Shown piece by piece: positions 1-10,606 of a DNA stretch of 64,000 bases. A program made the position numbers and the translations under genes. Each line of letters opens with the position of its first letter. Positions within the stretch are counted from its first letter, which is position 1. The notes beneath the pieces were generated by a model, which made no database searches, was not told the DNA's origin, and saw nothing but the letters and a program-made list of their open reading frames with translations. Source of the DNA: Lindgomyces ingoldianus (taxonomy: Eukaryota > Ascomycota > Dothideomycetes > Pleosporales > Lindgomycetaceae); the NCBI RefSeq assembly GCF_010093535.1, contig NW_022985174.1, forward strand, positions 817,564 through 881,563, written 5' to 3'.

Positions 1-108
1 GTAAGCACCTCCCATGAAGCTACTACAGTACGTACGTACAAGCTAACTCCACCGTATAGGTCCCAAAAGCCCTACGGATCTACGGTGTACGTACTGTTGG
101 CCACGCTG
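1..108. mobile_element. Terminal part of a hAT-like DNA transposon running in from the left
   Basis: The last bases, read inward from 108 on the minus strand, are CAGCGTGGCCAACAGTACGT. This closely matches both terminal inverted repeats of the complete element at 43707-46786 (CAGCGTGCCCAA...). The subterminal stretch with repeated GTAC and CGTACGTA motifs (26-90) also resembles 46700-46780. The flanking 8 bp that would be the target duplication is GTCATCGA at 109-116, but its partner lies outside the window. No coding sequence is visible in this short part. Confidence 0.7.
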
Positions 109-363
109 GTCATCGATTGATCATTCCGAAATATTGCCAGACACGCAAGTCACATCAAGGAAGACAGGGCGATTAAACACATATTGTGGATCCGTGGTTC
201 ATAGCATAACTGGCCATGAAAGAGTTCGTGTAGCGTAGCCACAGGCTTGGGGCCATTCAGAAGCCACTTCTAGATAGTGTAATCGCAATCGGAAGGGAGA
301 ACGTATTTGAGTACATGGACGAGTGGTTTTCTCTGCGGCAGTGAGCCTGCGGCAGCTGCCCAG

Positions 364-2608
364 TCAGACTCCTTCGCTCTGTTTAAAGTATGCATCAAGA
401 TTCAAAGTATCCCAATCCCAGATTTGCTCCATTCCCCCGATATCGAGTTGATTTGAGTTCTCGAAAGGATTTTGCAGAAGGAATTGATCCAGGTCAAAGG
501 AGAGATCATCTGTTGTTGAAATTTCAGGAATACCGTCCATCATGGTGTTCACTGGTTTCAAAATCGTTTGGGCGGGGGGATCGCTTGGTGGTGTTAGTTG
601 AGTTTCGGGTGTTTTACTACAATTTGTCTTTTGGCGCTTTTGAGATCGACTACTTCTTAAAAGAAGTGGGGTTGCTTGTACCAAGTTGAAGAGGAACTTG
701 TACGAAGAAGCCCCAATCCTACTGGTGGGACTCAGTTGATGCAGCATTTCGAGTGAAGTTTCGACCGCACCCATAACCTCTTCGCGATGGGGAAACCGAT
801 CGCTGGTGTCATGAATGATTGCGGAGCAGAGAATTGTCGCAGTGTCAAAAACACAGAAAATGACTAGATGAAACCTGGAGTTGATAGGAAACTCGTGATC
901 GAATAGTAGGCGAGCTGCTTTTAATAGCTTGAGACTAAGATCAATTCCCCTGTCGCGAAATTTGATGTCGTACGAGGAAGCCTTCTGATCTGGGCTCCTC
1001 GTAAGATAAGGTTTCAGGGGGTCAACCATTGTCATCCAAATGACCACATGCAGTTGACGTCGTTGTAGAACATAGTACGGATGTTCCTCATCGAGAGATG
1101 TATCAGGGTTATCTATTCGGAAGACTGGAGGAAGTTCATCGATGAACGTCTCGCACTCGGCCAATACTGCAAGGACATCTTTCGTAGATAAGTCCACAAT
1201 ATTGAGAACATTACCCATCTGCTTGGCCACTCTTCGGGCGAGGTGAGCTTGTAGAGCGATGTGAGCGAATGGCGAAAGCAGGTTTGGCTGCGACTTTGAC
1301 TCTTCGAGCCTCAGGTTTGGGAAGACGAAGGTGGTGTCCTTCTGATCGATGAGGTGCGGTCGCCCTAGCCAGGCTGACATCTGCCTACACACTGGGTTAG
1401 CGACTGGACCCAAATCACCTCGTAGCGCTTACCAGTCCCAAATAAAAAGCAGTGTCCAGAGACGTCGTCGAATCTCTATGTCGAATTCGCTTAGTCCCGC
1501 GATACCTACATCTCGGTCAAGTCCTGTACAACTCAGTCAGCATACAAGTCCTTGGCAAAGACAAAAAAAGGACTATACCGAGCTCTTGAGCTTCACGAAT
1601 GGCGGACCCTAAGCTGTGCCATGATTCGACTATTTGAGAATCAGACTTCAGCCACGCCCCCTTCAGAAACAATTCTTGCACTCGCTCTAAGCTGGTGTTC
1701 GATGCGGTGAACGTGCAACTTAATTGCTCTGCAGCGCGGTAGAATCTTTCCGTCAATACCTGTATGTTGCATGCTAGCTCGAATTCGATGGTCTTGCGCA
1801 ACTCGGAGGTTAGATATTGAACCGAGTACGCACATACCCTCAGGAGAAGACATGTGAATACAGGCGACAACCCACTCCCATTGATGCGATCAAACCACCA
1901 TTGAACGTACTGATCAGTAAATGTAGGCGCATATATCGAGTTGTACCGCGAATTCACGTGGTTGAGAAAATGGTTAATGATTGCGTCTGCGTTCGTTAGC
2001 GTCAAAAAAAAATCTTGATCCAAGCGGGAATACCAGTCAATGTTCTTGTCGGAATAGTATATAAGACTTTTTCAACTTCTTGCGATTGCTGTGGGCGCAC
2101 CTGGGTCGCTGATGAGGCCGAGTCCTAGAGTTCACAAATGAACACAGTCGAAGTCAAAATGTGACGATTAGCTCACCTCTAGACTAGCACGTCCAAGGGT
2201 GAAGTGAACATGACCAGGCATGTAGCCCCACGCTCTTAGACCGTCCTGACCGCCCTCACTAGATACATATCGAAATGGGGGTGACTCTTTATTGGAGTCT
2301 GCATTGCTTCTTTTTTGTCCTCTCAACTCCCTAGGCACAGTCAGTCTGGAGAGTGACGGGTGATCTGACTAATAATGGACCTACGGAGGAGATTCTGTTG
2401 ACGATTCCTTCCAGCCTTTTCGCTGACCAAATTGACACAAATGAGGTACTTTTCTGGCTTGACAATGGTTACAAGGCCACTCTCGAGAGCACTAGGTGTC
2501 TCCTCAGCTTTGCAAAGCAGAGGAGGTCTCGAAAAGTTTTACCTTCTGTTTCCGTCGTTGGCACTCGCTGCAAGATGTTGTTGCGCGAATGTCCTTCGAT
2601 CCTTGCAT
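364..2608 (-). CDS. Zn(2)Cys(6) fungal transcription factor, 7 exons, 639 aa
   Basis: This is a nuclear regulator with an N-terminal binuclear zinc cluster and a fungal-specific transcription factor domain. The cluster is C13-x2-C16-x6-C23-x5-C29-x2-C32-x8-C41, with an intron falling exactly before C23. The middle domain contains the family's usual 'REAQELG ... RRRLW ... WDW ... SAWLGRPHLI' string near residues 280-320. Exons are 2543-2608, 2385-2491, 2177-2330, 2034-2124, 1579-1986, 1433-1505 and 364-1384. All six introns are GT...AG, 47-73 bp, and keep phase. Read without introns the gene seems to have two TAG stops near 2370-2383 and a frameshift near 2036. Introns 2331-2384 and 1987-2033 remove both, the latter with a T tract and a GCTAAC branch-like motif. 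The target genes are unknown. The start ATG lies just before the cluster. Confidence 0.85.
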
Positions 2609-4321
2609 GTCGTAACCTCTAATAGGAGGTGAGCAAGATATTTCGCGTTGACGGTTGGGAGCTGCTGCTTAGATACCAAGAAGCGAAACCTTTCCCCACC
2701 TTCGCGATGAGTCAGCTTCCACATGACTTCATGTGACATCACCTCTTCTCCCCGAGCATAATTGAGTCATCGCTAGGTTTCCAATTCTTAAGTGGAATAC
2801 CTTTTCTGTCTTTAAATTTGCTCGATCTTCATTTCCTACTGTCTTCAACGTGGTTGCGGCAGCCTGAATCCTCTCTCAGTCACTAAAACCCGAGACATCG
2901 CCTGACTCATCTCTTCTACCCTAGGCTTAAAAGCGACATACTCCCTTGCATCATAAACTAGGAATGCTTGCTCTTCATACACTCATGGCTGCTATTAGTC
3001 AGGAGTACTATCACTCCCCTCCAAGCAGCCTCGCCTGATGAGTTCAAAGTCGAAGATCACGGCCAGCCCCCCAAATGGCAATGCGGAGATTTCGACGTAG
3101 TACAAAAAATGATGGGTCAAGTTGATGTAGATTTAAACTCTCTTTTCAGCAAGCTCTCATCGACTTCTAATCCAAGTTCAAGTTATAGCGCGAAGGGTAT
3201 CATGTGCCACGACTGTGGGATGCCTTCCCCTGCCAAGAAAGCAGAAAGTGAGAAAGCGCAAGAGAAAGCGCAAATTCCCGATTCATCTCTGTAATATCAT
3301 GTTTCGTTGGTGACCATGGCGGGAGAATCTGGATTACGGACACTGGAAACGTTGTATAGTGCAAGAACTCATAGATGGGATTTAAGAGAAGACGCCATAC
3401 CAAAGCGATCCATGTATTGTCTTTTTGAATGAGATTTGCTTACCACAAACCAGAAGCCTCCGAGGAATCTGGCCGGGGAATATTGTGCACGAAAACAAGA
3501 GTAAGGTCATATAGCACTAGATTTCGTTTCTAAATGTCTGAATCTCCTTGCTAGGTGCCTAGGATGCCTAGGAAACAGAATGCAAAAATAGGCTCGATCG
3601 AAATTTCTGGGCTCAAGTGGGAAAAGAACGTCATCAAGGTTGTTCTTCCATCCCATCCAATTATCTCACACATCGCAAAGCTTGGAGTTTTGCTATAATC
3701 CCACTCATCCCTTCCACTTAGATGAAGACAAAGCCAAAAACCGATCCAATCATCAGGCAGAAAACGTACAGCCGCCATAAGACTGGCAAATATACCGAAT
3801 ACTCAATATGTCGGAGAGCAGCATTGAATGAACAGCGTAGGCTGGGGAGATACCAGTTAACCGAAAAAATTGTTGGATAGAACTCCAAAGGCACGCTCTA
3901 GTGCTTTGCCTTTTGTCGATTGAGAGTAGTTCAGCCTGAGATAAGAAGTGCAATTGGGCGGGGCTCAGTCCCCATCCCCTTTGCGGAATGGTTGACCTGA
4001 AATCTGTCCACTTTTGACCGAAACCAACTAAAAATGAAGGAGCCTCATCATATGCGGGAAACGATGCAAGAGCTGCTATGGACCCATCGCGCCTGGTTTC
4101 CTACAAATTGCAACAGCCCATAATCCAGATTTGAGACCCCAGAAGGCTTAAACGAATCGCCCAATTAATTTGGTTGTCACCTCCACCTTCTCCACGCTTA
4201 CATGGATTTGTAGTCTCCTGCATGCTCCAGGGCCTGATAATATAACTACCCTCTTTGAATACCTCTTCTACTCTTTATCGCCCTCTTAATCTCACACTCT
4301 GTTCATTTCTTCTCTATTGAT
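2609..4321. other. Mostly gene-poor stretch with weak coding traces
   Basis: No gene can be defended here. A plus-strand open stretch at 2968-3294 lacks an in-frame ATG and resembles no family I know. On the minus strand, 3551-3953 encodes two adjacent hydrophobic pieces in different frames. The string 'RACLWSSIQQFF' followed by 'GISPAYAVHSMLL' is loosely like the small multi-pass membrane proteins seen in fungal meroterpenoid clusters, so this may be a broken copy of one. That link is tentative. The pyrimidine-rich stretch 4260-4400 is the 3' coding end of the next minus-strand gene. Confidence 0.3.
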
Positions 4322-5532
4322 TCAAACCCCCTTCCGACCCTTCAAATCTCCCCAAACTTCCCTCCACACGCCCCTCCAATTCCCTCTCTCATTCTCGTTC
4401 CTCACCCTCCTCACAAAACTCCAAGTCCGAACCTCAACAAACCAGACCGTAAACCAATACATCTGCACTAGCGTCACAAATCCCCACCCTAACCACACAA
4501 ACAACAACACTTTATTTCCCTGTCCAATATGCAAGCCCACTGCATCACCAAGCCCATTCACAATTGATGCAGCTGCCACGATAAGACCCGTCAGAATTAC
4601 CGCGGCGAGCAAGTGGAATGTTGATGCAAGTGTGGCGTTGAAGAGGAGGATGTAGATGAGGATTCTAGATTCCGTGAAGTATATTGCTGGGAGGGTGACC
4701 AAGAACGCGAGACCGGAACCTAGCATTGAGATGATGAGGAAGGCGATGATTGCTTTACGAACCCCCCCTGCAGTTGCTGAGAGAGATGTAAAAGAGGATT
4801 GGAGGGAGGCGATTAGGGGGACTGAGACGTTTGTGGTTCCAATTACGATGGAAGAGTGGATTTTGGATGTTAAGTTGTTTAGGCCTACAGACGAATTAGA
4901 TCTGCAAAAGTTACTCCTTTTACCACAGGAGACGTGATATGGTAGTGAGAGAGATAGGCTTACCAGCAGCCTTATCATCATAGCCTGAGCATTGATCAAT
5001 CTTAACCTCACTCTCCCCGTCCGTAGAATTTGTGGCATCGCCTTCACAAATGGACTCGAGAAACAAATGGTAGAAATCACGGACGCCGGCAGCATCCACT
5101 AGGGCTCCTACGATAGTGTTTAGGCTATCTTCAATTCCTTCGTTTAGAGCGTCCGTAATGTTTCCAGTGATAGGACCAAGTAAGCCCGAGAGAGGATTGT
5201 TGGGGTTATCTGGGTTCAAGGGATTTGAGGTAGAGAGTGGATTTAGAAAGTCTAGTGGGTTTGCTGTTGATGAGGCAGTGGAGGTCGGTGGCGTGGATGT
5301 GGGTGTTGCTTGCTCAAGGCGTATTATGTCTTGACCGACTTTTGAAGCGTTTATCTGTGCCGAATAAATATCCCTATCTTGATGCTTTCGGAAGGGGGAA
5401 ACCTACTGAGATGATAAAATCCTCATCGAGATACCCCGGCTTGCTCCCTGCAATCAAAAGCACTAGTGTTAAAGAAAATGATACCACAGCGAACGCGAAC
5501 GGGAGGATTGCCGATATTCGCAAATTACGCAT
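4322..5532 (-). CDS. SUR7/PalI-family four-helix plasma-membrane protein, 359 aa
   Basis: The exons are 5407-5532, 4964-5354 and 4322-4884; introns of 52 and 79 bp keep phase. The N-terminal helix (about residues 9-30) is followed by the short 'GSKPGYLDEDF' segment. A long extracellular loop rich in Thr, Ser, Pro and Asn follows (about 45-210). Three more hydrophobic helices lie between about 225 and 320, and the tail is basic and Trp/Arg-rich. That layout is typical of fungal SUR7/PalI proteins, which sit in eisosome or cortical patches or in the ambient-pH signalling membrane complex. Which of the two roles applies cannot be decided. The start is set by the first ATG directly before the first helix. 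Asn-Gly and Asn-x-Ser/Thr sites in the loop suggest glycosylation. Confidence 0.8.
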
Positions 5533-6458
5533 GACTCCTTAGGGTGTGGTGGTCGAGATGGTAGTGCCCTAAGCGTGGATTTTCTTTAGTCTTCGATAGG
5601 TGCCTCCAATTCTGCGAGGAATTTGTCGGCATCGGTGTAGCTACCCATGAAGTATAAGTGTCCTCGGTGCAGTGTAGGACAACGATAGAAGATACGCGCA
5701 GTCCGCTAGCCTGATTTTTTTCTCAGGGCCCCACTATGAATGAGCTGTCGACATTAAGTATTCGCACATACGAAGGGCATACGAGTGACGTTATCGATAG
5801 GCCGAGAGACGTTGAATTTATGGTTGGCAACTTGGACGATCATGGATTCAGGTGGGGCTGATGGTTTAGGGCAATCGGACCGTCATGTGGGCTGATTATC
5901 TCTACTTTTCTTCTTGATTGAATGCACGACGCAGCTTCGGCTAATATGATGAGCAATCCCTGTTCCATATCAATGCAGCTTGTACAGTTGGAAAATATTT
6001 GAGATAGAGTTCTTCTGGCATCGCCGATCGGGATGGAAAAAACATAAACTGATGAAGCATTTTCAAGACGACGACCTCACCTGATTCCATCGCTCATCTT
6101 CCCTAATACTCAGACTTTGTCGGGAAGGGAACAAGCCAATGGCATTCTTGAAGATCTGCTCTGCTGTCAGCCAAGCCCAACATCATGAAACATCACCAGG
6201 AACCCTCGCACGCATGCAACAGAATCAACCTCGGAATCTCAGAACCCTGCGTTTCATACTAGACAGCATAACCTACAAATCACAACTCTATCTCTTAGCT
6301 TCTCTACAGCTGGCGGAAATACATCTCGCTCTATTTACCGATTTAGCTCTGGTGCCTCGGCTCTTAACATAAGGTGCATACGTACCCTATTACGACCAAA
6401 TCACGGACGAACTTCCAGTACATGGCGACTATTTTGCCTTTTGCTGATCCGCGAGCCG
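5533..6458. other. Intergenic region, no supported gene
   Basis: A plus-strand open frame of 77 codons starts with ATG at 6139, but it has no recognisable motif, no neighbouring exon and no family resemblance, so I leave it out. The upstream region of the SUR7-like gene must lie in the first few hundred bases. Confidence 0.4.
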
Positions 6459-7283
6459 TCACTTAAGTAGATCTAATTCGTTTAGACGTATTTGCACAGG
6501 ATCCCATATGCCCTTCCACCCGCAGCTAATCCACCACAGCACCCACGTTGTCGTCGCCGTATAACCCCTCCAGATCCACGGTCTCTCCTACCCGAGCCAT
6601 ACCATCCACCCTACATCGGCAATTAGACCACTGAAAACTTTCCTAACATGCTCATCCGGATCCGCCTCTTTGCCATGGACGCTCGCCCCCGAGAGTGCAT
6701 CTTCAAGTTCTGACTGAATGGGGTTACATAGAGTCTGGTGGCAGAACACTCGGCGTTTCTACCATTTGGTTAAGGATATTGGATCCTATGACCCCAGATA
6801 CAAGCTCGATGACTCGGACCCCGAAAGTCTGTAGCCCATTGCGTAGGTTATAGGTGTACTGCCGGGCTGCTGCTTTTCTCATAGCGCGCAAGCTGGTACC
6901 CGGAATGCGAAGTATTCGTGTCTGATTGGTGTGGTTGATGATCGTGTCTCTGGATGCCAGTACAAGGGGTAGAAAGGGTTTTGTGACTTCTACGACAGAG
7001 AAGAAGCTCTGATCGTATGTATTTCGCTAATCTTGCATCGAGCAGTCGGAGATCATCCGTAGGTGGAGCCCTACAGCACTTTTGAAGAAAATGTCTAGTT
7101 GATCAACTTTTGACCGAAGAGCTTCGATGGAGGTCGGCGAAGTATCCAGCTCTTCAACATGAATGTCCTGTTCAGTAAGCCCCTATAGGTGTATGAGGGA
7201 GTGGGGTGTCGCGATGGCATGGAGTCCATGTCGATGAACTCTTTCGCGAGAGCTGAGCTGTTTGTAGTAACGGAGCTCTCCAA
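6459..7283 (-). pseudogene. Decayed short-chain dehydrogenase/reductase of the AYR1 (1-acyl-DHAP reductase-like) type
   Basis: The coding trace follows the family order from start to finish. It begins with an 'ALAKEF' helix after the cofactor-binding loop, then 'ELDTSPTSIEALRSKVDQLD', then 'FSVVEVTKPFLPLVLASR', then 'LQTFGVRVIELVSGVIGSN'. The end is Trp-rich, with 'RPWIWRG' and 'ELDLLK'. In an intact relative this enzyme would reduce 1-acyl-dihydroxyacetone phosphate or a related ketone with NADPH. Here it is dead. In-frame stops fall near 7187, 7036 and 6588, a one-base insertion follows 'LPPDSM' near 6731, another frame change lies near 7235, and the NNAG loop and catalytic Tyr-x3-Lys are degraded. 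No intron with proper ends restores these breaks. Confidence 0.75.
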
Positions 7284-7994
7284 GCTCTAGCCACCTATAC
7301 TCCTTTGACCCACTGCTGCCTAGCTACGCCACCTGCTGCGGCCCAGAGTTATTGCTAGCCTTAAGTCACATGACAGCTTCACCTGGTACTATATAAACCC
7401 GTAGTTACCCTCCTTTAGCAATCAATCCAGTTCCTCATGCCTCTGGTGCTCCTCCTTGCTTCACATGAACCCATAGATCCTTCTGAGCATCCTGTGATTA
7501 GGACTACCATTTTCGTTAGGGGTCGAGGTAGCGTCATCATGCATTCATTTTTAAATCCAGCAAGTGTTAACTTTTCGTTCCCGACTCTCCAATTCTGCAG
7601 AACAGGTGCAGAAGCCGGCTGAGATGCGAAAGCAAACTCGTGTTAATGAGGGGGCTCCTTAGCGTCATTTCAGTTCAGGGTAAGCGGTATCACGATCACG
7701 CGGGAGCCTAACGTTATCGGAGAGTTCAGTCCAGTTGTTGAGACCGTTCTGCTTAGTCACCAGAGACTGTAGCCGGAGCTTCCTTCATACCTTACAGCGG
7801 ACTGTTGATGGGGGGCTTGTTACAGCTGGACTATCAGAGAGTTCCCTAAAAGAGGCGGGTATAATTGTTAATAATTCTTATTAGTAGCTTGAAGGCGGCA
7901 TGCTCTTGTTAATATTAAAAACTGATGAGTTGTGATAATTCCCTGTGGTACTTTTGACGAAATGGCATCACCACCCTTTGTGCAAAGCGCCGAA
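7284..7994. other. Intergenic region, weak small ORF only
   Basis: A TATA-like CTATATAAA lies at about 7388, some 50 bp before an ATG at 7437 that opens a 61-codon frame ending at 7622. The peptide shows no signal sequence, domain or family likeness. It could be a promoter relic or chance. The rest of the interval shows nothing else. Confidence 0.25.
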
Positions 7995-10606
7995 TCAACC
8001 CATGTAATCTTGAATATCTTGCTCGAACCCTGCAAACGAAAATTCGGACTCTATCGCATTCTATCTAAGGTTAGTTGTCTGTGCGAAGCAAGGTACTTTT
8101 GGAGATGCTGGATGCAAAACCGACGTACCCAGTCAAAAGTTCCTCCAAGATCCATTGAAGGATTCACTTCCGCGTTAGGGAAGGGTAAAACGAAGTGAGG
8201 ATTTCCAATTCCATGCATTGCGGGGCCAGCCACATCGTCCGTCCAACCCTTCATGCCGGGCTGCTGTAGCAGGTTTGTGAATTGCTGGCTTGGGGAGAGC
8301 ATATCGGGATAGGATATTGGTGGAACTTAGTGGATAGAGAGTTAGCAGGAGTCATAAATATTTCATAGTTTACTCACCTGGGGCTGAATTGGAAGGATCT
8401 AACGCACCATCGGCGTTCGCCTTCGTGAGCAAAATCCTCACTGCGGCAGCAACCTTCTGAGCTTCTCGTGACTTTCGACTTGCGTGAACCCATATGCCGT
8501 AAGCATCTGTTAATGCTTTGATGATCTCGACTCGCGTGGGCTGTCCAGTTTTGAATCTCACCCGGTTGGTAATATCATCAGAAGTAACTGGAAGGGGTGA
8601 GGTCATGTCCCTGTCGAGATCGAGGGCAAGGACCGTGGTTGCAAGGAGGAAATCGTGGTTAACGAGCGACGAAAGTCTCCAGCTTATGGACCAAAGCCGG
8701 TACTTCATTGACCATATTTTTGCGCCGGGGCGTGAATCCAATATCTTCTGGAATTCTAGAATTTCAAGGGCTGCATCAAGACAAGCAAGCCGGGAGTATT
8801 CGTAACGAGGATCGGTCCGGCCGAGGAGAAGGAAGGGACGATGGAGCATTAATTCTGCCTTCAGGAAAGTAAGGCCAAGATACAGTCGGCGCATGGAAGA
8901 GTCCTCTTTAACATGTTCGAAGTCCTTGGCTCGAATAGCTTTCATGCTCTGAGGCATCTGGGCGAAGACGTCTCGAAGGGCGGCGTCGAGCTGCATGATA
9001 TCTTGGTAGGCAGGCTGCGTAGTGGAACTAGTGGCATCTATAATTTGGCCGAAAACATCGATCACCCGATTCCGAACAAGAGCGTAGAGCATCGCGGTGT
9101 TATCGGTATCTGGCCTTGACGGTGGTAGTTCAGTGAGATTCTGGTCCAAATCCTCATCCCGGAGATTCCTAGGTTCCTGAGTATCATACATTGACTTTTG
9201 GATCATCTTTGGTAAGCCGACCTGCGAAGAGGACATGAGATCCAGCTGGACGATCATGGCCCACATTCTACGACGCATTTCTCCTTGAAAGACAGATATT
9301 TCTGGAAATCTAGACGGGTCCCGATGATAGCCCATGCGAAACGAGATGCGTACGATCATGCCGACTAGAATCCAGGTCCCGAATTGGGTGTCACGAGATC
9401 GAAGATATTCGGACACGTAATATAACAGAAGAGTCTCGATAGTGAATGGAGGACATTTGGAATAGTCAGCAAGAACGAGGCACTGTACTAGTCTTTCACG
9501 ATAACTGTCCATGGCAGCTGTGATAAGAGATACGTTGAGTTCGTCATCAGCCGTGTCTCCGTAGTTATCGACTACGGAATTAAAACGAGTGGCAACGGAG
9601 AGGACCCCAAAGAGAAGGCCAAGCCACATGACAGACGTCTCAAAAGGGTGTTCCCAGAATTGCGCATACTTGAGGTTTAAACGTCAGTAGGACTCCAAAA
9701 TACACCGTTGCGAATTCTACGTACCTCGTGGAGGAAGGTCGGCCGGTGGATGAGAGCTGTAAATGTAAGATCCTCAGGTCGCCAATTCAGAGAAGTGAGA
9801 CTACCACTTACTTGGAGCCATATCCATGGATTCGAAGTATGTGTTAACTAGTTCGTCGGTTTCAGTTCTTGAGGGAAGGGCAGAAACAAGTTCATGTCTG
9901 GTGGCATGGCGTTGGCGGCCGAAGAGCAAGTCCGGACCTTGTATTTCACCCTGATCAGAATCGCGTGGTTGCGCAGACGTTGGTATCTGGTCCAACTGAT
10001 CTTTGAGTTCTGCGATCTATCCAAACGTTAGGGTATTTGTGCTAGCAGAAGGACCGCGACATAAAGGTTATGCGGCTTACTCCGTCCAAAATGCTCGTCC
10101 AATGCCCACTGCTCGTGTATCTTGTTTCATCACTTGCGAGCTTGACTCGGTCTGGCGTACCGGGCACATCGGCCTCTGGGCTTGGCTCAATGGCAGAATA
10201 AAAAGCACCAATGTTCGATGGCAAGGCATCAGGCATATTGGAGCATTTCTTAGAGATACCTTGAACGTTTTCCTTGGGGCCCATAAGGGTTGTTACGAGC
10301 CTCTCGAGTTGATTGATTCGGTCATGGATGTTGGGGGAAGCCTTCGATTCATACTTTGCGCTTGCAGAACTTGGAGCGTACGAACATGAGAGTGAAAGGC
10401 CACGATCCACACATGTTTTGCAAGGATGCTGTCGGTCGCATTTCAACCTCGCGGGACATGTTAGCCCGTGACTAAGCAGCTCAAAGGTTCCGATGGATGA
10501 AAGTAGCTCACTTTCTTCGCCTACAGAGAGTACATGAGAGGATAGGCTTATCTCTACGTCGGCTGGGGGGAACAACACGATGCGGCGGATGCGCATCGCT
10601 GTTCAT
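7995..10606 (-). CDS. Zn(2)Cys(6) fungal transcription factor, 7 exons, about 741 aa
   Basis: The zinc cluster is C25-x2-C28-x6-C35-x5-C41-x2-C44-x8-C53, split by an intron inside the Lys32 codon. A coiled linker 'INQLERLVTTLM' follows, then a fungal transcription factor domain with 'LIHRPTFLHE', 'GMIVRISFRMGYHRDPSRF' and 'GEMRRRMWAMIVQLD', typical of the family. Exons: 10512-10606, 10081-10447, 9812-10016, 9725-9756, 8378-9668, about 8125-8325 and 7995-8029. The first five introns are 52-64 bp and phase-consistent. The last intron is uncertain: the natural GTACGT donor at 8128 does not keep phase with the acceptor at 8030, while a donor four bases later does and yields a C-terminus ending FEQDIQDYMG. 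Nearest neighbours are the decayed dehydrogenase and no obvious pathway genes, so the regulated process is unknown. Confidence 0.85.

Noticed and set aside
2034..2384. Apparent pseudogenisation of the first Zn(2)Cys(6) regulator (two TAG stops and a frameshift)
   Set aside because: Two introns with proper ends (2331-2384 and 1987-2033) remove the stops and the shift, keep phase, and rejoin family-typical sequence, so the gene is called intact.
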